This document shows, piece by piece, positions 11,450-20,590 of a DNA stretch of 64,000 nt (position 1 is the stretch's first letter; each line of letters opens with the position of its first letter). The position numbers and the translations under genes are program-made. This stretch comes from Dicyema japonicum (taxonomy: Eukaryota > Dicyemida > Rhombozoa > Dicyemidae), in NCBI GenBank assembly GCA_011109175.1, contig RDEW01000011.1, forward strand, positions 1,107,389 through 1,171,388, given 5' to 3'. The notes under the pieces are model-generated. The model had not been told where the DNA came from. It worked only from the letters and a program-made list of their open reading frames with translations, and did no database searches.

Positions 11450-11565
11450 CAGGGAAAAACATATCACTGCGGAACTAGGAATGGGCATGCACCCAAGAAA
11501 AAGAAAAACAAAGAAGTGATAAGCATTCCTTGATTCTCTCATTGATTAGATATTATACGCACACG
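11450..11565 (+). repeat. SINE-1, 3' part
   Basis: The CACTGCGGAACT ... AAGAAAAAGAAAAAC ... GAAGTGATAAGCATTCCTTG pattern matches the 3' half of the tRNA-derived SINE. The tRNA-like head is missing. Confidence 0.6.
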
Positions 11566-11913
11566 AGGGTCTCCTGATTGTGTAGCGATTCAATTCCCTA
11601 GACGACTCAAGAATTCTAGCGTCTCAATGGAGAATGGAACAAACAAAAGGTTAAAACAATTTCACTTAAAAATTTTTTTAAACGAAATAATTATTAAAGT
11701 TTATTTAAGCAGTTGTCATTTTTGTGACATCTGATATTATATTTAGAATTATTTAAAAAACATTGTCATCTATTTTTGACTATATAAATCAATTTACCAA
11801 TTGTTTTTACATGCCTCAGATCCTTTGCTATTACATTTTACGTAACCTTGCCCGCTCAAATAAGATTCAATTCTGATTGCAGTTCTCAAAAAATATATCT
11901 TTAATTAAGATAT

Positions 11914-12204
11914 TTACACTTTTAAAAAAAATTTGCATAATTTTAATAGATTAATCGTAAACTGCTCTTTAGTGATTCCTGTACGATTACCATCTTCCAA
12001 TATTTCAATTTTATCTTCCATGATTTGATTATTTATGTGTATTTCAGAAACTACACATTCGAGTACTTTGTATTTTTTAGAAAGTTGATAATCTTTTCTT
12101 GATTTCTTTCAATTGTTTAAATTCATTTTACATTTGTCAATAACGTTAGCTTTTTTCATTTTTTTCTTCTTTCTTTTTTTTGCACGACCTACCGTTGCGG
12201 ACAT
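11914..12204 (-). CDS. small lysine-rich, coiled-coil-like protein, frame interrupted
   Basis: An ATG at 12204 opens a frame with a basic KKRKKKKMKK stretch, followed after one TGA by a heptad-like segment (KYKVLECVVSEIHINNQIME) and a TAA at 11914-11916. The interruption could be a nonsense mutation or a 39-nt GT-AG intron that removes it in frame. It is divergently arranged with the small gene at 12541, sharing about 340 bp of AT-rich DNA that could hold both promoters. No family is recognised. Confidence 0.35.
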
Positions 12205-12540
12205 CAGATATATCGAATAATAATTTTAATAATGAAATTAAATATTATTTTTATTCTAAATAACTAATTTTATGATAGAAAATAGATTATTTAGTCAAGT
12301 TTATATTTATGTCGCAATATTTGAGTAAATAAAAATAAAATATTAAAACAAAATTATCATAAGAGTGAAATATCTAAAATATTACATAACTTGAAAAAAA
12401 AACTATATCCTCATTTGAAATAATAACCGGAAAATCTAAAAAAATGACAAAATTGCTAACATAAATTACGTCTACTTAAATGTTATGACTACAATTATGA
12501 CCTTGTAAAATATACAAATATTATATAAACAAAAAATTAG

Positions 12541-12859
12541 ATGAACACGCAAATGGATCGACAGAGAATTCTTAGAGAAATGTATGACGAATACATGGAG
12601 CAATATGAAATTTGTTGTAATATCAACAACCGACACGCAGCGTTAACTAGCGAATTTTATAGCTTTAAATACAAAAACAATCAAGAAAGAGGTAATAAAA
12701 AAATTAACGTAGATCTTTTAATTGAAGAAATTAATAATTGTAAAGTCGATGAGGTTAATTTCAATTAATGTTTAGAGTGAAGCCTATGCTGTTTTCAGAG
12801 CTTTAGAGGCCGATTTGTATCGTTTTATTACTGGGAATCTCCCTCCATTTTATAATTAG
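12541..12859 (+). CDS. small two-exon protein, unknown
   Basis: Exon 1 (12541-12753) starts with ATG. The intron (12754-12775, 22 nt, GT...TTTAG) removes a TAA in frame. Exon 2 (12776-12859) ends in TAG, giving a protein of about 98 residues. The first half is helical and acidic (REMYDEYMEQYEICC) and the end is PPFYN. The frame continues cleanly across the tiny intron, which is the main evidence. Exon 2 onward is duplicated at window position 1. No family is recognised. Confidence 0.6.
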
Positions 12860-14219
12860 TTGCATTTGATAATTTACTAATATTAATTTATCATGAATTT
12901 TAAAATTAAGAAGCAGTATATTAAGTTTGTATAATTTAACACCTTAACATATCTTATTTAGTAACTGTAAGCTAAGTTTAATGTTAGGGTATCAAAATTT
13001 CATTAGAGAAAGACAATTCAGCCTTAAAAAATAAGTAGAAAAAATTTTATCGAAGCTATGTTGTGAAACCAGCTTATTAAATATAGATTCGATCAAATAA
13101 TGCTCGCCAAATGGGAAATCTAAAAAGTATGAATATAAAGGACCATTAAGTATTATCAGAAAGCACATATATAAGATAAAAGAGAGCACATATTATATTA
13201 TTACTTAATTAAGAAAAGAATTACAAATAATGAGATTGGGATATTTAAGTTGGAATCACCTCTCAGAAACTGATAATAATAATAATAAAATAATAATTAA
13301 AATCAGGGAAATTTTTTAAAGGAGTTAAAATTTAAAATATAGCATTTATAAAAAAATATTGCATTTAAAAAATGTAGCATTTATAAATTTTAGAAGGCCG
13401 GGTGTTAGGTGTCGGGCTAGGTAGCTTAAACCACGGGTTCTATTCTCGCTGTTGTTCTCCTAATGGAAGGTTTCATGAATCTACGATGCAAAAAGGGCTT
13501 GACGAGTGACGTCGTCATCAGTGGAGATTCACTACGAAACTGGATAGATATATACACAAGAAAAAGAAAACAAAAAGTGAAGAGCATTCCTTGGTTTTCC
13601 CTCTACGATTAGTTATAATAACTGTTCTTTAGTTAAACGACAACGTGGAAGTGCTTACTATTATTGAATAAAGAAACATTAATATTTTTGAAAAAAAAGA
13701 ATATTAGTAAAGATTTACAGTTAAGAGGACGTAATTGAGGATGCTTCAAAATTTCGAGACTGCCTAAAAAATGTCTACTTTTTGGAATAGCTCGCAACAA
13801 CATAGATTTCCATATTAGTGTCTTTGAAATTTCTAATTTTTCTAATTAAGAATTTCAACTTTTTTTATTGATCTCCAACGTTTCATGTTTACAGTATATC
13901 CGTTCACAACTGTAATAGTCATTTCATGTTATATTTTGAATTTCTTGGTCAATTATTATAATTTCATTATGTTCTTGTCTTTTCGTAAAATATTTCTCAC
14001 TTCCGTTAGATCTCCACAAAAACAAATATTTCATCCCTTTTTATATGCTTTATTATTGTAATTTTTTGATGCAACTCTGAGCAACTGTTCTAATCCATAA
14101 TAGTTCAAAACTATTGGTCTTAACGAGAGTATATTTGCGCTATTTGAATTGATTTCGTTTGTAGAAAATTACTTAACAGTCAAAAGAACTAATTATATCA
14201 CAAATGGCGAGGTATTTTC
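12779..14219. repeat. 1.4-kb segmental duplication, copy 2
   Basis: This matches 1-1436 (see that entry). It begins inside exon 2 of the small gene at 12541-12859 and includes a SINE-1 copy at 13395-13640. The hydrophobic frame at about 13733-14065 is disturbed in this copy. At 14219 the match to copy 1 jumps over 545 bp and continues at 14221. Confidence 0.85.
13395..13640 (+). repeat. SINE-1 copy
   Basis: The same tRNA-derived repeat as at 614-862, duplicated with its surroundings rather than inserted independently. Confidence 0.7.
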
Positions 14220-14220
14220 A

Positions 14221-14760
14221 GAGGGAAAAAATGAACAATAGGTCATACAGCGTTCGATCTGACTGAGTGGCTATTCCTTCTCAGGATTGCGAACGAGATT
14301 CTCTCAAATAGTCAGCAGCGATTTCGGGGATCTCCTGTTCATCAAATGTCAGATTTGCTAAACGAATCAAGATTTCCAGCGTCGCAGGGATAAGGGAAGA
14401 AGAAATTTCAACTGTGTGGAACAAACAAAAATCCTCGAGTAGACCGCGTTCATTGCCGTTTTAACATCTCGTCCTGCTCAGCAGTAGCACACGCTCCAGA
14501 AGAATTCGGGAGTAGGGTGGAACAAACAAAAATCCTCGAGTAGACCGCGTTCATTGCCATTTTAACATCTCGGCCTGCTCAGCAGTAGCACACGCTCCAG
14601 AAAAATTCGGGAGAAGGATGCAAAGGGCAAACGTGTCTGTGCAGGTGACGTCTAAGACAAGATGTTTTCCGGCTTCAAATGTTAAAATGGTCATCCCATT
14701 TGGTCGTTTACTGTAACTCCTGCGAAAACCGATTAGTTAGAGCATTGATTGTCGCTTGGA
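14221..14760 (-). mobile_element. Element R, nuclease-like tail fragment
   Basis: The minus strand reads KRPNGMTILTFEAGKHLV, then LDVTCTDTF and GACATAEQAEMLKW. This is the PDG/WDxTCxDT signature of element R (P-N-G here instead of P-D-G). After frameshifts it continues to the C-terminal block (VEISSSLIPATLEIL) and FERISFAILRRN. A 101-bp unit is tandemly repeated inside it at 14416-14617. Confidence 0.75.
14416..14617. repeat. 101-bp tandem duplication (2 units)
   Basis: The units 14416-14516 and 14517-14617 differ at a few positions. They lie inside the element R fragment and have no N between them. It could be a real duplication or an assembly duplicate like those joined by single N elsewhere. 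Confidence 0.85.
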
Positions 14761-15097
14761 AAACCAATTAGTTAGAGCACTTTGGAGAGTATGATTGTAT
14801 CATATAGCAACAATGTCGACGTTTCGCGGCGTTATTATAAACTTAATGAATGAGTAATGGATATTTAATCTTGGTCTGATTATGGAGAAATTCAATAGAA
14901 GAGTGTGAGCGAAGTGATGACAATACACATTCAGGAAAAGGAAAAAAACTGTGACACTTAATTTTACTCCTGTGACAATTGGGTTTAAGAGGAAACGAAT
15001 TGGATAGAGAAGATTTTAATTAGAATTAGTTTTTTAAAATAAAAAATGGAATAATTGCTGTTAAAATAATAAAACGAGTAAATTATCTAATTAAGTG

Positions 15098-15352
15098 AAT
15101 TTTAATCCAAGTGGTTAGGTGTCGGGTCAAAGTGACTTAGGTTACGGGTTCGATTCTCGCTGCTGTTCACCTGGTAGAAGGTTCCACGCATCTACGATGC
15201 GGAAAGGGTTTGACGAGTGACGCCGTCATCAGTGGATACTCACTGCGGAACTGGATTCTCTAGAAAGGACCCACATACAAGAAAACAAAAAAGAAGTGAA
15301 GAGCATTCCTTGGTTCTACGATTAGTTAAAATTAACTGTTTTTTGCTTAATT
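15098..15352 (+). repeat. SINE-1, best-preserved copy
   Basis: The head contains CCAAGTGGTTAGGTGTCGG (A-box region) and a perfect tRNA-type B box GGTTCGATTC at 15147-15156. The body has CATCTACGATGCGGAAAGGG, GACGAGTGACGCCG and CACTGCGGAACTGGATTC, then the AAGAAAACAAAAAAGAAG and GAGCATTCCTTGG blocks. This is the copy that identifies the family as tRNA-derived. Confidence 0.8.
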
Positions 15353-15594
15353 AAAATATGTCTCCTGTCTATGAGGAGCTATAAATATTATGGCTCTCGT
15401 GAAAAGTCTGTTATTATTTTTATTTAATCCAAATCGCTGGTAATCTATCTTCTTTTCTTCTTAAAAGAGTGTGCCACGAACTATATCTTATGCCGCATCT
15501 TCACGTTGAGTCACTCGATATATTTCTGTTCGAGGTTAGAGGATGTCTTCATGGCATTCCAGTTCCACAATTTGATAGATAAAGAGATAAGCCC

Positions 15595-15641
15595 ATCATC
15601 AGAGACTTTCATCCGGTGTTTTTGTCCAATTAGCATGCTTT
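15595..15641. repeat. 47-bp target-site duplication, 3' side of element P
   Basis: The sequence from ATCATCAGAGACTTTCATCC to TAGCATGCTTT matches 18660-18706 with three mismatches in 47. The two direct repeats bound the 3018-bp element at 15642-18659 exactly. Confidence 0.9.
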
Positions 15642-15692
15642 ATTTTAATAACCCCGGGAACACCGAGAAAGAAAGACAAAAAAGTCAAACAG

Positions 15693-16080
15693 TTAAGTGA
15701 TAACAGTCCTTGCAATCAATTGTGCCATTCGACGTCTGTGATCTTCCATCGTCTCCACTACTTTCCGGAAGAGCCTTCTATCGGTCTTGCAGAGGAATCC
15801 GATCGGGGAGTGGAATTTCTTATCCAATCGGTTTTCTCTTGCAATGGAAAGGATCAGGCAAAGCGGATTTCCATCTTCCTCACAGACGCGAAGAAATCCG
15901 GAGCCACGACTACAGATCTTAGCTTCCAAGAGTAGTGGGTCGACTGTTGATCTATTACGTGGGCAAAGCATACTGATTGTTTTCTGGTGTATCGAGTTGC
16001 ATCTTTGGACCATAGACTCCGATAGCGCGAATCTCCATGCAACAAAGGCATACTCAACGGCAGGCGCGATTGTTTGTTAG
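15693..16080 (-). CDS. Element P C-terminal region
   Basis: An open block with CEEDGNPLCLIL, then KTDRRLFRKVVETMEDHRRR, ending VIT-stop. The same end (GIT or VIT then TAA, followed by CACTTAA) occurs at 48320-48470, 54743-54985 and 51960-52000. It is probably out of frame with the RT block by one shift near 16080. Confidence 0.8.
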
Positions 16081-16910
16081 TAGAAGATAGAAACGGAAAA
16101 GTCCATGTTCCTTGTGGTCCTCCGGACAAGGGCGAGTAAAACGTTAATTTTCTGGAAGCCCCTGGTAATCATGTCTTTTGCGTGGGAGTTGAAATTGAGT
16201 AGACTGTCGTACTTGACTCCAAGGACAGTGGGGGACCTTGTCACTGGAATCCGAGTGGGACCAATAAAGATACTCGGTTCATTTTTGGAACGACGGTCCG
16301 AGATGAAAGTGGAACACGTGGGCTTGGTTGCAGTAATCGTAAGTCGATTGCCAACAATCCAATCGTGGAGAGTGTTCAATTTTGCCTGAGTTTTAAAGAG
16401 TGCGACTTGCGTCGAGCGGTTCCGTATTGCAATGACTACATCGTCTGCGTAAGATAATAGCAGGGAATCTTCGTCTCACTCATTAGGTAGGTCGTGTAGG
16501 AATAGATTGAATAGAATTGGTGAAAGTGGAGACCCCTGGGGTACCCCGCTCAGTAATAATCGTGATCTAGATCTGAGATCACCACTGACTACTCTTCCAC
16601 GTCTTCCAGACAAAAAGTTGGCCAGCCATAATTTCACATACGGACGAATATTAGTAGAAAATATTTTTCCAAACAGGATTTTCCTCGAAACAGTGTCAAA
16701 GGCTTTGTTGATGTCAATAGAAACCAAGATTGTGCGTTTGTGAGGCGGGGGATGGGTGTTAAAACCGTCGGCAATGAACTGCGATAGAGTTGCCAAGTAT
16801 GTAGCGGTGGACCTACCGCGGAGGAAACCATGTTGAAATATAGGACGTGGAAGATACGGAATAATGACTGATAATACAAGTTTCTCCATAATTTTTGACA
16901 GTTTGCTGGT
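16077..16910 (-). CDS. Element P reverse transcriptase
   Basis: The frame runs from about 16889 to 16077 with a single TGA after DLPNE. Motifs in order are FQHGFLRGRSTATYL, SIDINKAFDTVSRK (first catalytic Asp), LSGRRGRVVSG, SGVPQGSPLSPILFNLF, YADDVVIAI (YADD codons at 16440-16451) and the VLGVKYDSLLNF thumb. The catalytic residues are intact, so only the nonsense codon and upstream frameshifts prevent a full product. Confidence 0.9.
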
Positions 16911-17070
16911 AACGGAAATTGGCTTGTAGGATGCAGGTTCTGTCTCTGGTTTCCCAGTCTTTAATATCGGTCTGATGATAGAATTCTTCCAAATCTTGGA
17001 ATAATATTTTAGTTAATGGACAGGTTGTATATTTGCGTGAGGTAGCCAATTGCATAATGGCTTAGGTGTT

Positions 17071-18627
17071 TTAGGTGAATAGAAGATACTTTGTCAGGCC
17101 CGCACGCCCTGAGCTCTTTAATCTGGTGATCACATCCAAGACTTGGTCATCTGAGAATAGTTCGTGGTAAGGTTCCTTCTTCGGTTTATGAGCACGCACC
17201 TTAATGTCCAGGTGTTTCGAAAATAATTTGAAGCTAATCCCAGCGTAATGTTTCATAAGGGTGTTAGGATGTAGGTGGCATAAGTGTTCAGGAAAAGATT
17301 TTCCGGTTCCGTCTGCATCATCCAGCTCCGACTTGACTTGTTTAAGAGTTTTCCAGAAATGTCGGGATGTACTTTTCCTGTCGAGGTGGTTAACTAGATG
17401 CTGCCATCTCTTGTCCTTGTGTTCTTTTATGTTCTGACAGATCCTTTTATTTAGTCGTCTGAGGGCTGTCAAAGACTTCATGTCCAACAGATGGCATCTC
17501 TTCAGCCGGTCTCTTTGTTTTATAAGACTTATCGTATAAGAGCTGAGGGTAGGAATAAACTTCGACGATATAGGAATAAAAATATGGTCAGCTTTCTGAA
17601 TGGCAGAGCTGATAATTTCTTCTGCATCATCAATAGAACGTATTGGGGAGGATAATCTCCGGGCCAAGAATTTATCCACAAGGTTACTGAAACCAGACCA
17701 GTCAACCTTCGTATAATCTTTGAATCTTTTTGATTCCGCCGGCCGTCTCCTGTATCGTCGAAGACCTCTTAATTTTATAAGGATTCGATTGTGGTCACAG
17801 GATAAGCCGTAAAAGACGTTCCAGGAAATGATTCCAGCCAGAGAAGGTGAGCATAGTGTTAAGTCGGGGGATGTGCAGCTATCAGTCATCCTTAATGGGG
17901 TCCTCGTTTGTGAGTTAGGGTTGTTCAGTATAATCAGGTCAGGGAGATAATTTGCAATGAGTTCTCCTCGGTTATCAGAAGATTGGGAAGTGAGCCAAAC
18001 TGGATGTCGTGCATTAAGATCCCCACATAACAATAGATTTTTTAATGTTGAAATGCGTGATAAATCAGGGGTGTAAAATGACGGACACGATACTTGTGGA
18101 GGAATATATAAATTAGCCAAATGGATCCAAAAGGACGAGAATAACTCGATTTTGACAGTAATCTGCGACAAAGTCTTGTCGGTGCTAAGAAGCTCAGAGG
18201 TTCGTTGAGATGTATCAATATAGAGAATATTGTTTTTTATAATAGTGAGTAGTCTTCCTCCGCGTCCTCCTTGACGATCTTTACGGATCACTGTGTATCC
18301 GGGAAAAAAGGGTGTTGGTATGGAGGGAGATAGCTTGGACTCTTGTATTAAAGCGAGGTCAGCCTCATTTTCGCGGAGGAGTGCCCGGAGTTCAAAGATT
18401 TTCTTCCTGATCTCATTCATATTCAGTTGTATAATTGTATAACCTCTCCATGGACCAGGATTGGGTTCGACGTCTACACATAGACGAATCAAAAGTCTTG
18501 AACAAATGGGTACACCAGACAGGGTCAAAGACACAGGAGATGAAAGGACCACCGGACGGTGGGGAGAAGCTGTTGCATCTTTTCGTTCTTTTTTGAAATG
18601 GGTGACACCATTTCTGGTGAGCCACAT
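17071..18627 (-). CDS. Element P ORF: 2A-like peptide plus APE endonuclease
   Basis: This frame has 518 codons. Residues 1-50 are a basic to hydrophobic leader, and residues 52-59 are DVEPNPGP, a full match to the ribosome-skipping consensus D-V/I-E-x-N-P-G-P. An APE-type endonuclease follows at about residues 64-290, with IQESK, CGDLNARHPVW (about 201-211), SPDLTL (about 253) and CDHNRI near residue 278 (usually SDH). The remainder is the linker to the RT. The ATG is preceded by an in-frame TAG, so the start is well fixed. The frame ends at a frameshift near 17090, just where GPD of the RT linker would be expected. If the 2A acts, a peptide of about 58 residues would be released and Pro59 would begin the endonuclease-RT product. 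Confidence 0.92.
   Translation of the reverse strand: MWLTRNGVTHFKKERKDATASPHRPVVLSSPVSLTLSGVPICSRLLIRLCVDVEPNPGPWRGYTIIQLNMNEIRKKIFELRALLRENEADLALIQESKLSPSIPTPFFPGYTVIRKDRQGGRGGRLLTIIKNNILYIDTSQRTSELLSTDKTLSQITVKIELFSSFWIHLANLYIPPQVSCPSFYTPDLSRISTLKNLLLCGDLNARHPVWLTSQSSDNRGELIANYLPDLIILNNPNSQTRTPLRMTDSCTSPDLTLCSPSLAGIISWNVFYGLSCDHNRILIKLRGLRRYRRRPAESKRFKDYTKVDWSGFSNLVDKFLARRLSSPIRSIDDAEEIISSAIQKADHIFIPISSKFIPTLSSYTISLIKQRDRLKRCHLLDMKSLTALRRLNKRICQNIKEHKDKRWQHLVNHLDRKSTSRHFWKTLKQVKSELDDADGTGKSFPEHLCHLHPNTLMKHYAGISFKLFSKHLDIKVRAHKPKKEPYHELFSDDQVLDVITRLKSSGRAGLTKYLLFT
18451..18474 (-). other. 2A-like ribosome-skipping site in element P
   Basis: The codons GAC GTC GAA CCC AAT CCT GGT CCA encode DVEPNPGP, preceded by a hydrophobic LLIRLCV stretch as in known 2A peptides. 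Equivalents in other copies are at 19736-19763 (GDIEQNP, then GP after one extra base) and 21861-21872 (decayed to NPLP). Confidence 0.88.
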
Positions 18628-18659
18628 GAGACCACGCTAACAACATAACCCTAAAACTT

Positions 18660-18706
18660 ATCATCAGAGATTTTCATCCAGTGTTTTTGTCCATTTAGCA
18701 TGCTTT
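18660..18706. repeat. 47-bp target-site duplication, 5' side of element P
   Basis: Partner of 15595-15641 with three mismatches. It lies within the split host reading frame. Confidence 0.9.
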
Positions 18707-19039
18707 CGAGAGTTGTTTTCGACACAAATGACTGGATGTAAGTTTTCGTTGCTCCTTGAATAGATATCTCATCCGTATAATTTTTGAAGCATCTCGAAAC
18801 AACTCCATCCGAGGTCATAACCAGCGTGGTAATCTTTACTAGACAATCGTAGAGAAGGTCAAAAGTCTTGCTAAATCGATCCTCAAGATATGATAAAACT
18901 TTAGACATATTGCATGATCAAGCGATGGCTCCAGACAACATCAACTGTGGATCTTTTAGCCTATGTCTGGTTTATTTAATATAATTTTTTCTGACTTAGA
19001 CTTCTGACACATTATCTTCCGATAACATTTCCAAAAGGA

Positions 19040-19480
19040 GGGATTTTATATATCAATCTTTCCAGCCTTAGCCTTCCATTTACAGTTCGTTTCTTACTAT
19101 CATATACTGCTGATTGCCTTTTTGATCATCATGATTTTGAAGATAATATTTCTTCGTCTATTTTGTTGACACAACGTCGCCATTTTGCTTTTAGGCGATC
19201 CCTCCCATTAATAAATCTCATGATAATAGGCAAAACAAATAATAAGTCTATTTGGAGAATACCCATCTTGTATAAAAATTCAGATATGACTGAAAGAGGT
19301 TCGTGACATCACAACTTTCAGTATTAATGATCTCTTTTTTGAAAGATCTTTCGGTAGAATACATAAATCATACGACATGAAAACCCTATAGTGGCCCCAA
19401 TCCAAATGGGATATGTTGAACCTCAAGAAAACATCTTCCGATATCCCATGAGTTTTGAGCCTTCCCATAGAGACAAAAAG
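19040..19480 (-). mobile_element. LINE fragment (endonuclease C-terminal end, element C-like)
   Basis: The minus strand has FLRFNISHLDWGHYRVFM, comparable to the DLTRINWEHYRRYI block of element C at 4390-4440. The rest is decayed. Between 18910 and 19040 nothing is recognised. Confidence 0.4.
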
Positions 19481-19689
19481 CTGACGATTCTAAGAATATG
19501 TCGAGTTTGTCCCGACCATGAAAAAAAATGATTTGAGTCATACCATGTAAGGATAGCTAGCCTAAATCAGACAAAAATTCTAAACACCTTCCATCCTGAG
19601 TTGTCTTGCAACAACCATAACTAGTATTCTTCGAACTAAGCATTCTTGCTCTAGAACTCAGAGATATATGTAGAACAATATATACCTAA

Positions 19690-20590
19690 ACTCGGAATGA
19701 GGCGTTGCTTGCTTTTCTGGAAACTCTTGTTTTCTGGAGACATTGAACAAAACCCCAGGACCAAAACCCCTCATTATTAAACAGCTTAATGCTAACGGTA
19801 TAAAACAAAGATCCTGGAGCTACGTAGTCTTTTATCGAAACACGTTGTCTCAAAAATGGATAAACTCCATGCACTGGGAAATATTATGTTATTTGGTGAC
19901 CTCCATGGCAAACACCCCCAATAGGTTACTAATCATCGTCCCACAAGAGGGGTAATCTAATTGTTGACTACTTCTAAAAATAGTTATTCTAAACTACCCG
20001 AATATCCACACAAGAACAACAGTCAGAAAAAATGATTACCCAACTCCATTCAACCTGTCCATTTTTTCCTAAAGGATTGGCCCGCTAATTTCGTGGAAAG
20101 TCTCCTACGACTTCCATGGTGATCATAATCTAATTATACCGAAGATGAGCCGATTCAAAAGCCAACACAGAATCAATGCAACTTTCAAAACTACAAGAAA
20201 GCAGACTGGCCAAATTTCAAGCTATTCAATTGACCGTAATCTAATGGGATTTGATCCTTGCACATTTGATTCTATCGATATGGCAGTGGATCATCTGAAC
20301 TGTGTAATCCTCACAGCAGAAAGCTGTTTTTCTCTCGAGCAGTTATAAATGCTATAACAATACGTTCGATTGCGAAACTGGTTCCCTTATAAAGAAAAGG
20401 AACGCTCTAAAAAGAACCAACCCCTTACCACATCTGACCTGAAGAATATAAAATGTTTAAATCAAAAAACACAACCTTCATCAAAAAAAGTCTTGAAACC
20501 GACTATTATAATCTATTGGACAAATGAAATCTACGACACTACTTTGGAATATTATCCGTCGAATCTAATTAAGCATATCGAGTGAATTAG
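19690..20590 (+). mobile_element. Element P, 5' part with 2A-like site, decayed
   Basis: The plus strand shows LLFWKLLFSGDIEQNP, a frame shift by one C at 19754, then GPKPLIIKQLNANGIK, aligned with the 2A and endonuclease start of the full-length copy. Endonuclease remnants follow (GDLHGKHPQ near 19900). Many stops are present. The right end is repeated across an assembly gap. Confidence 0.75.
19736..19763 (+). other. 2A-like site, second copy (one-base insertion)
   Basis: GGA GAC ATT GAA CAA AAC encodes GDIEQN. With one surplus C the next codons are CCA GGA CCA (PGP). The unmutated peptide would therefore be a perfect GDIEQNPGP. Its sequence differs from the full-length copy (DVEPNPGP) while keeping the consensus, which suggests selection in the past. 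Confidence 0.75.

Larger units (their letters stand above)
15642..18659 (-). mobile_element. Element P, full-length non-LTR retrotransposon with 2A-like peptide
   Basis: This is a complete 3.0-kb insertion on the minus strand, flanked by 47-bp direct repeats. Reading 5' to 3': about 32 nt of leader, an ATG at 18627, a 2A-like peptide, an APE-type endonuclease, an RT, a C-terminal region, and a 3' end with CTTCTTTCTCGGTGTTCCC and GGGGTTATTAAA that is shared by other copies. Frameshifts lie near 17080-16900 and 16080. One in-frame TGA lies just before the YADD motif. The RT motifs SGVPQGSPLSPILFN and YADD resemble the CR1/L2/Crack group, which is an inference. The three mismatches between target repeats and the few lesions suggest a moderately young insertion. 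Confidence 0.93.
15511..18908 (-). pseudogene. small host reading frame split by element P
   Basis: An ATG at 18908 opens 83 codons to 18660, which lies in the right copy of the 47-bp target duplication. Continuing from the left copy at 15594 to 15511 gives 27 more codons and a TGA in the same frame, so the uninterrupted product would be about 110 residues. With the element present, the frame ends seven bases into it. The protein is not recognised. It has a mixed, soluble-looking composition (YLEDRFSKTFDLLYDC; GATKTYIQSFVSKTTLESML). Whether upstream exons exist is unknown. This may be one exon of a larger gene, and the allele without the insertion may be intact. Confidence 0.6.

Noticed and set aside
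14416-14617. CRISPR-like or satellite array
   Set aside because: There are only two units, no spacers and a eukaryotic context, and the units are part of an element R coding region.
15147-15156. Genuine tRNA gene at the B box
   Set aside because: No cloverleaf can be completed. The head continues directly into a repeated SINE body.
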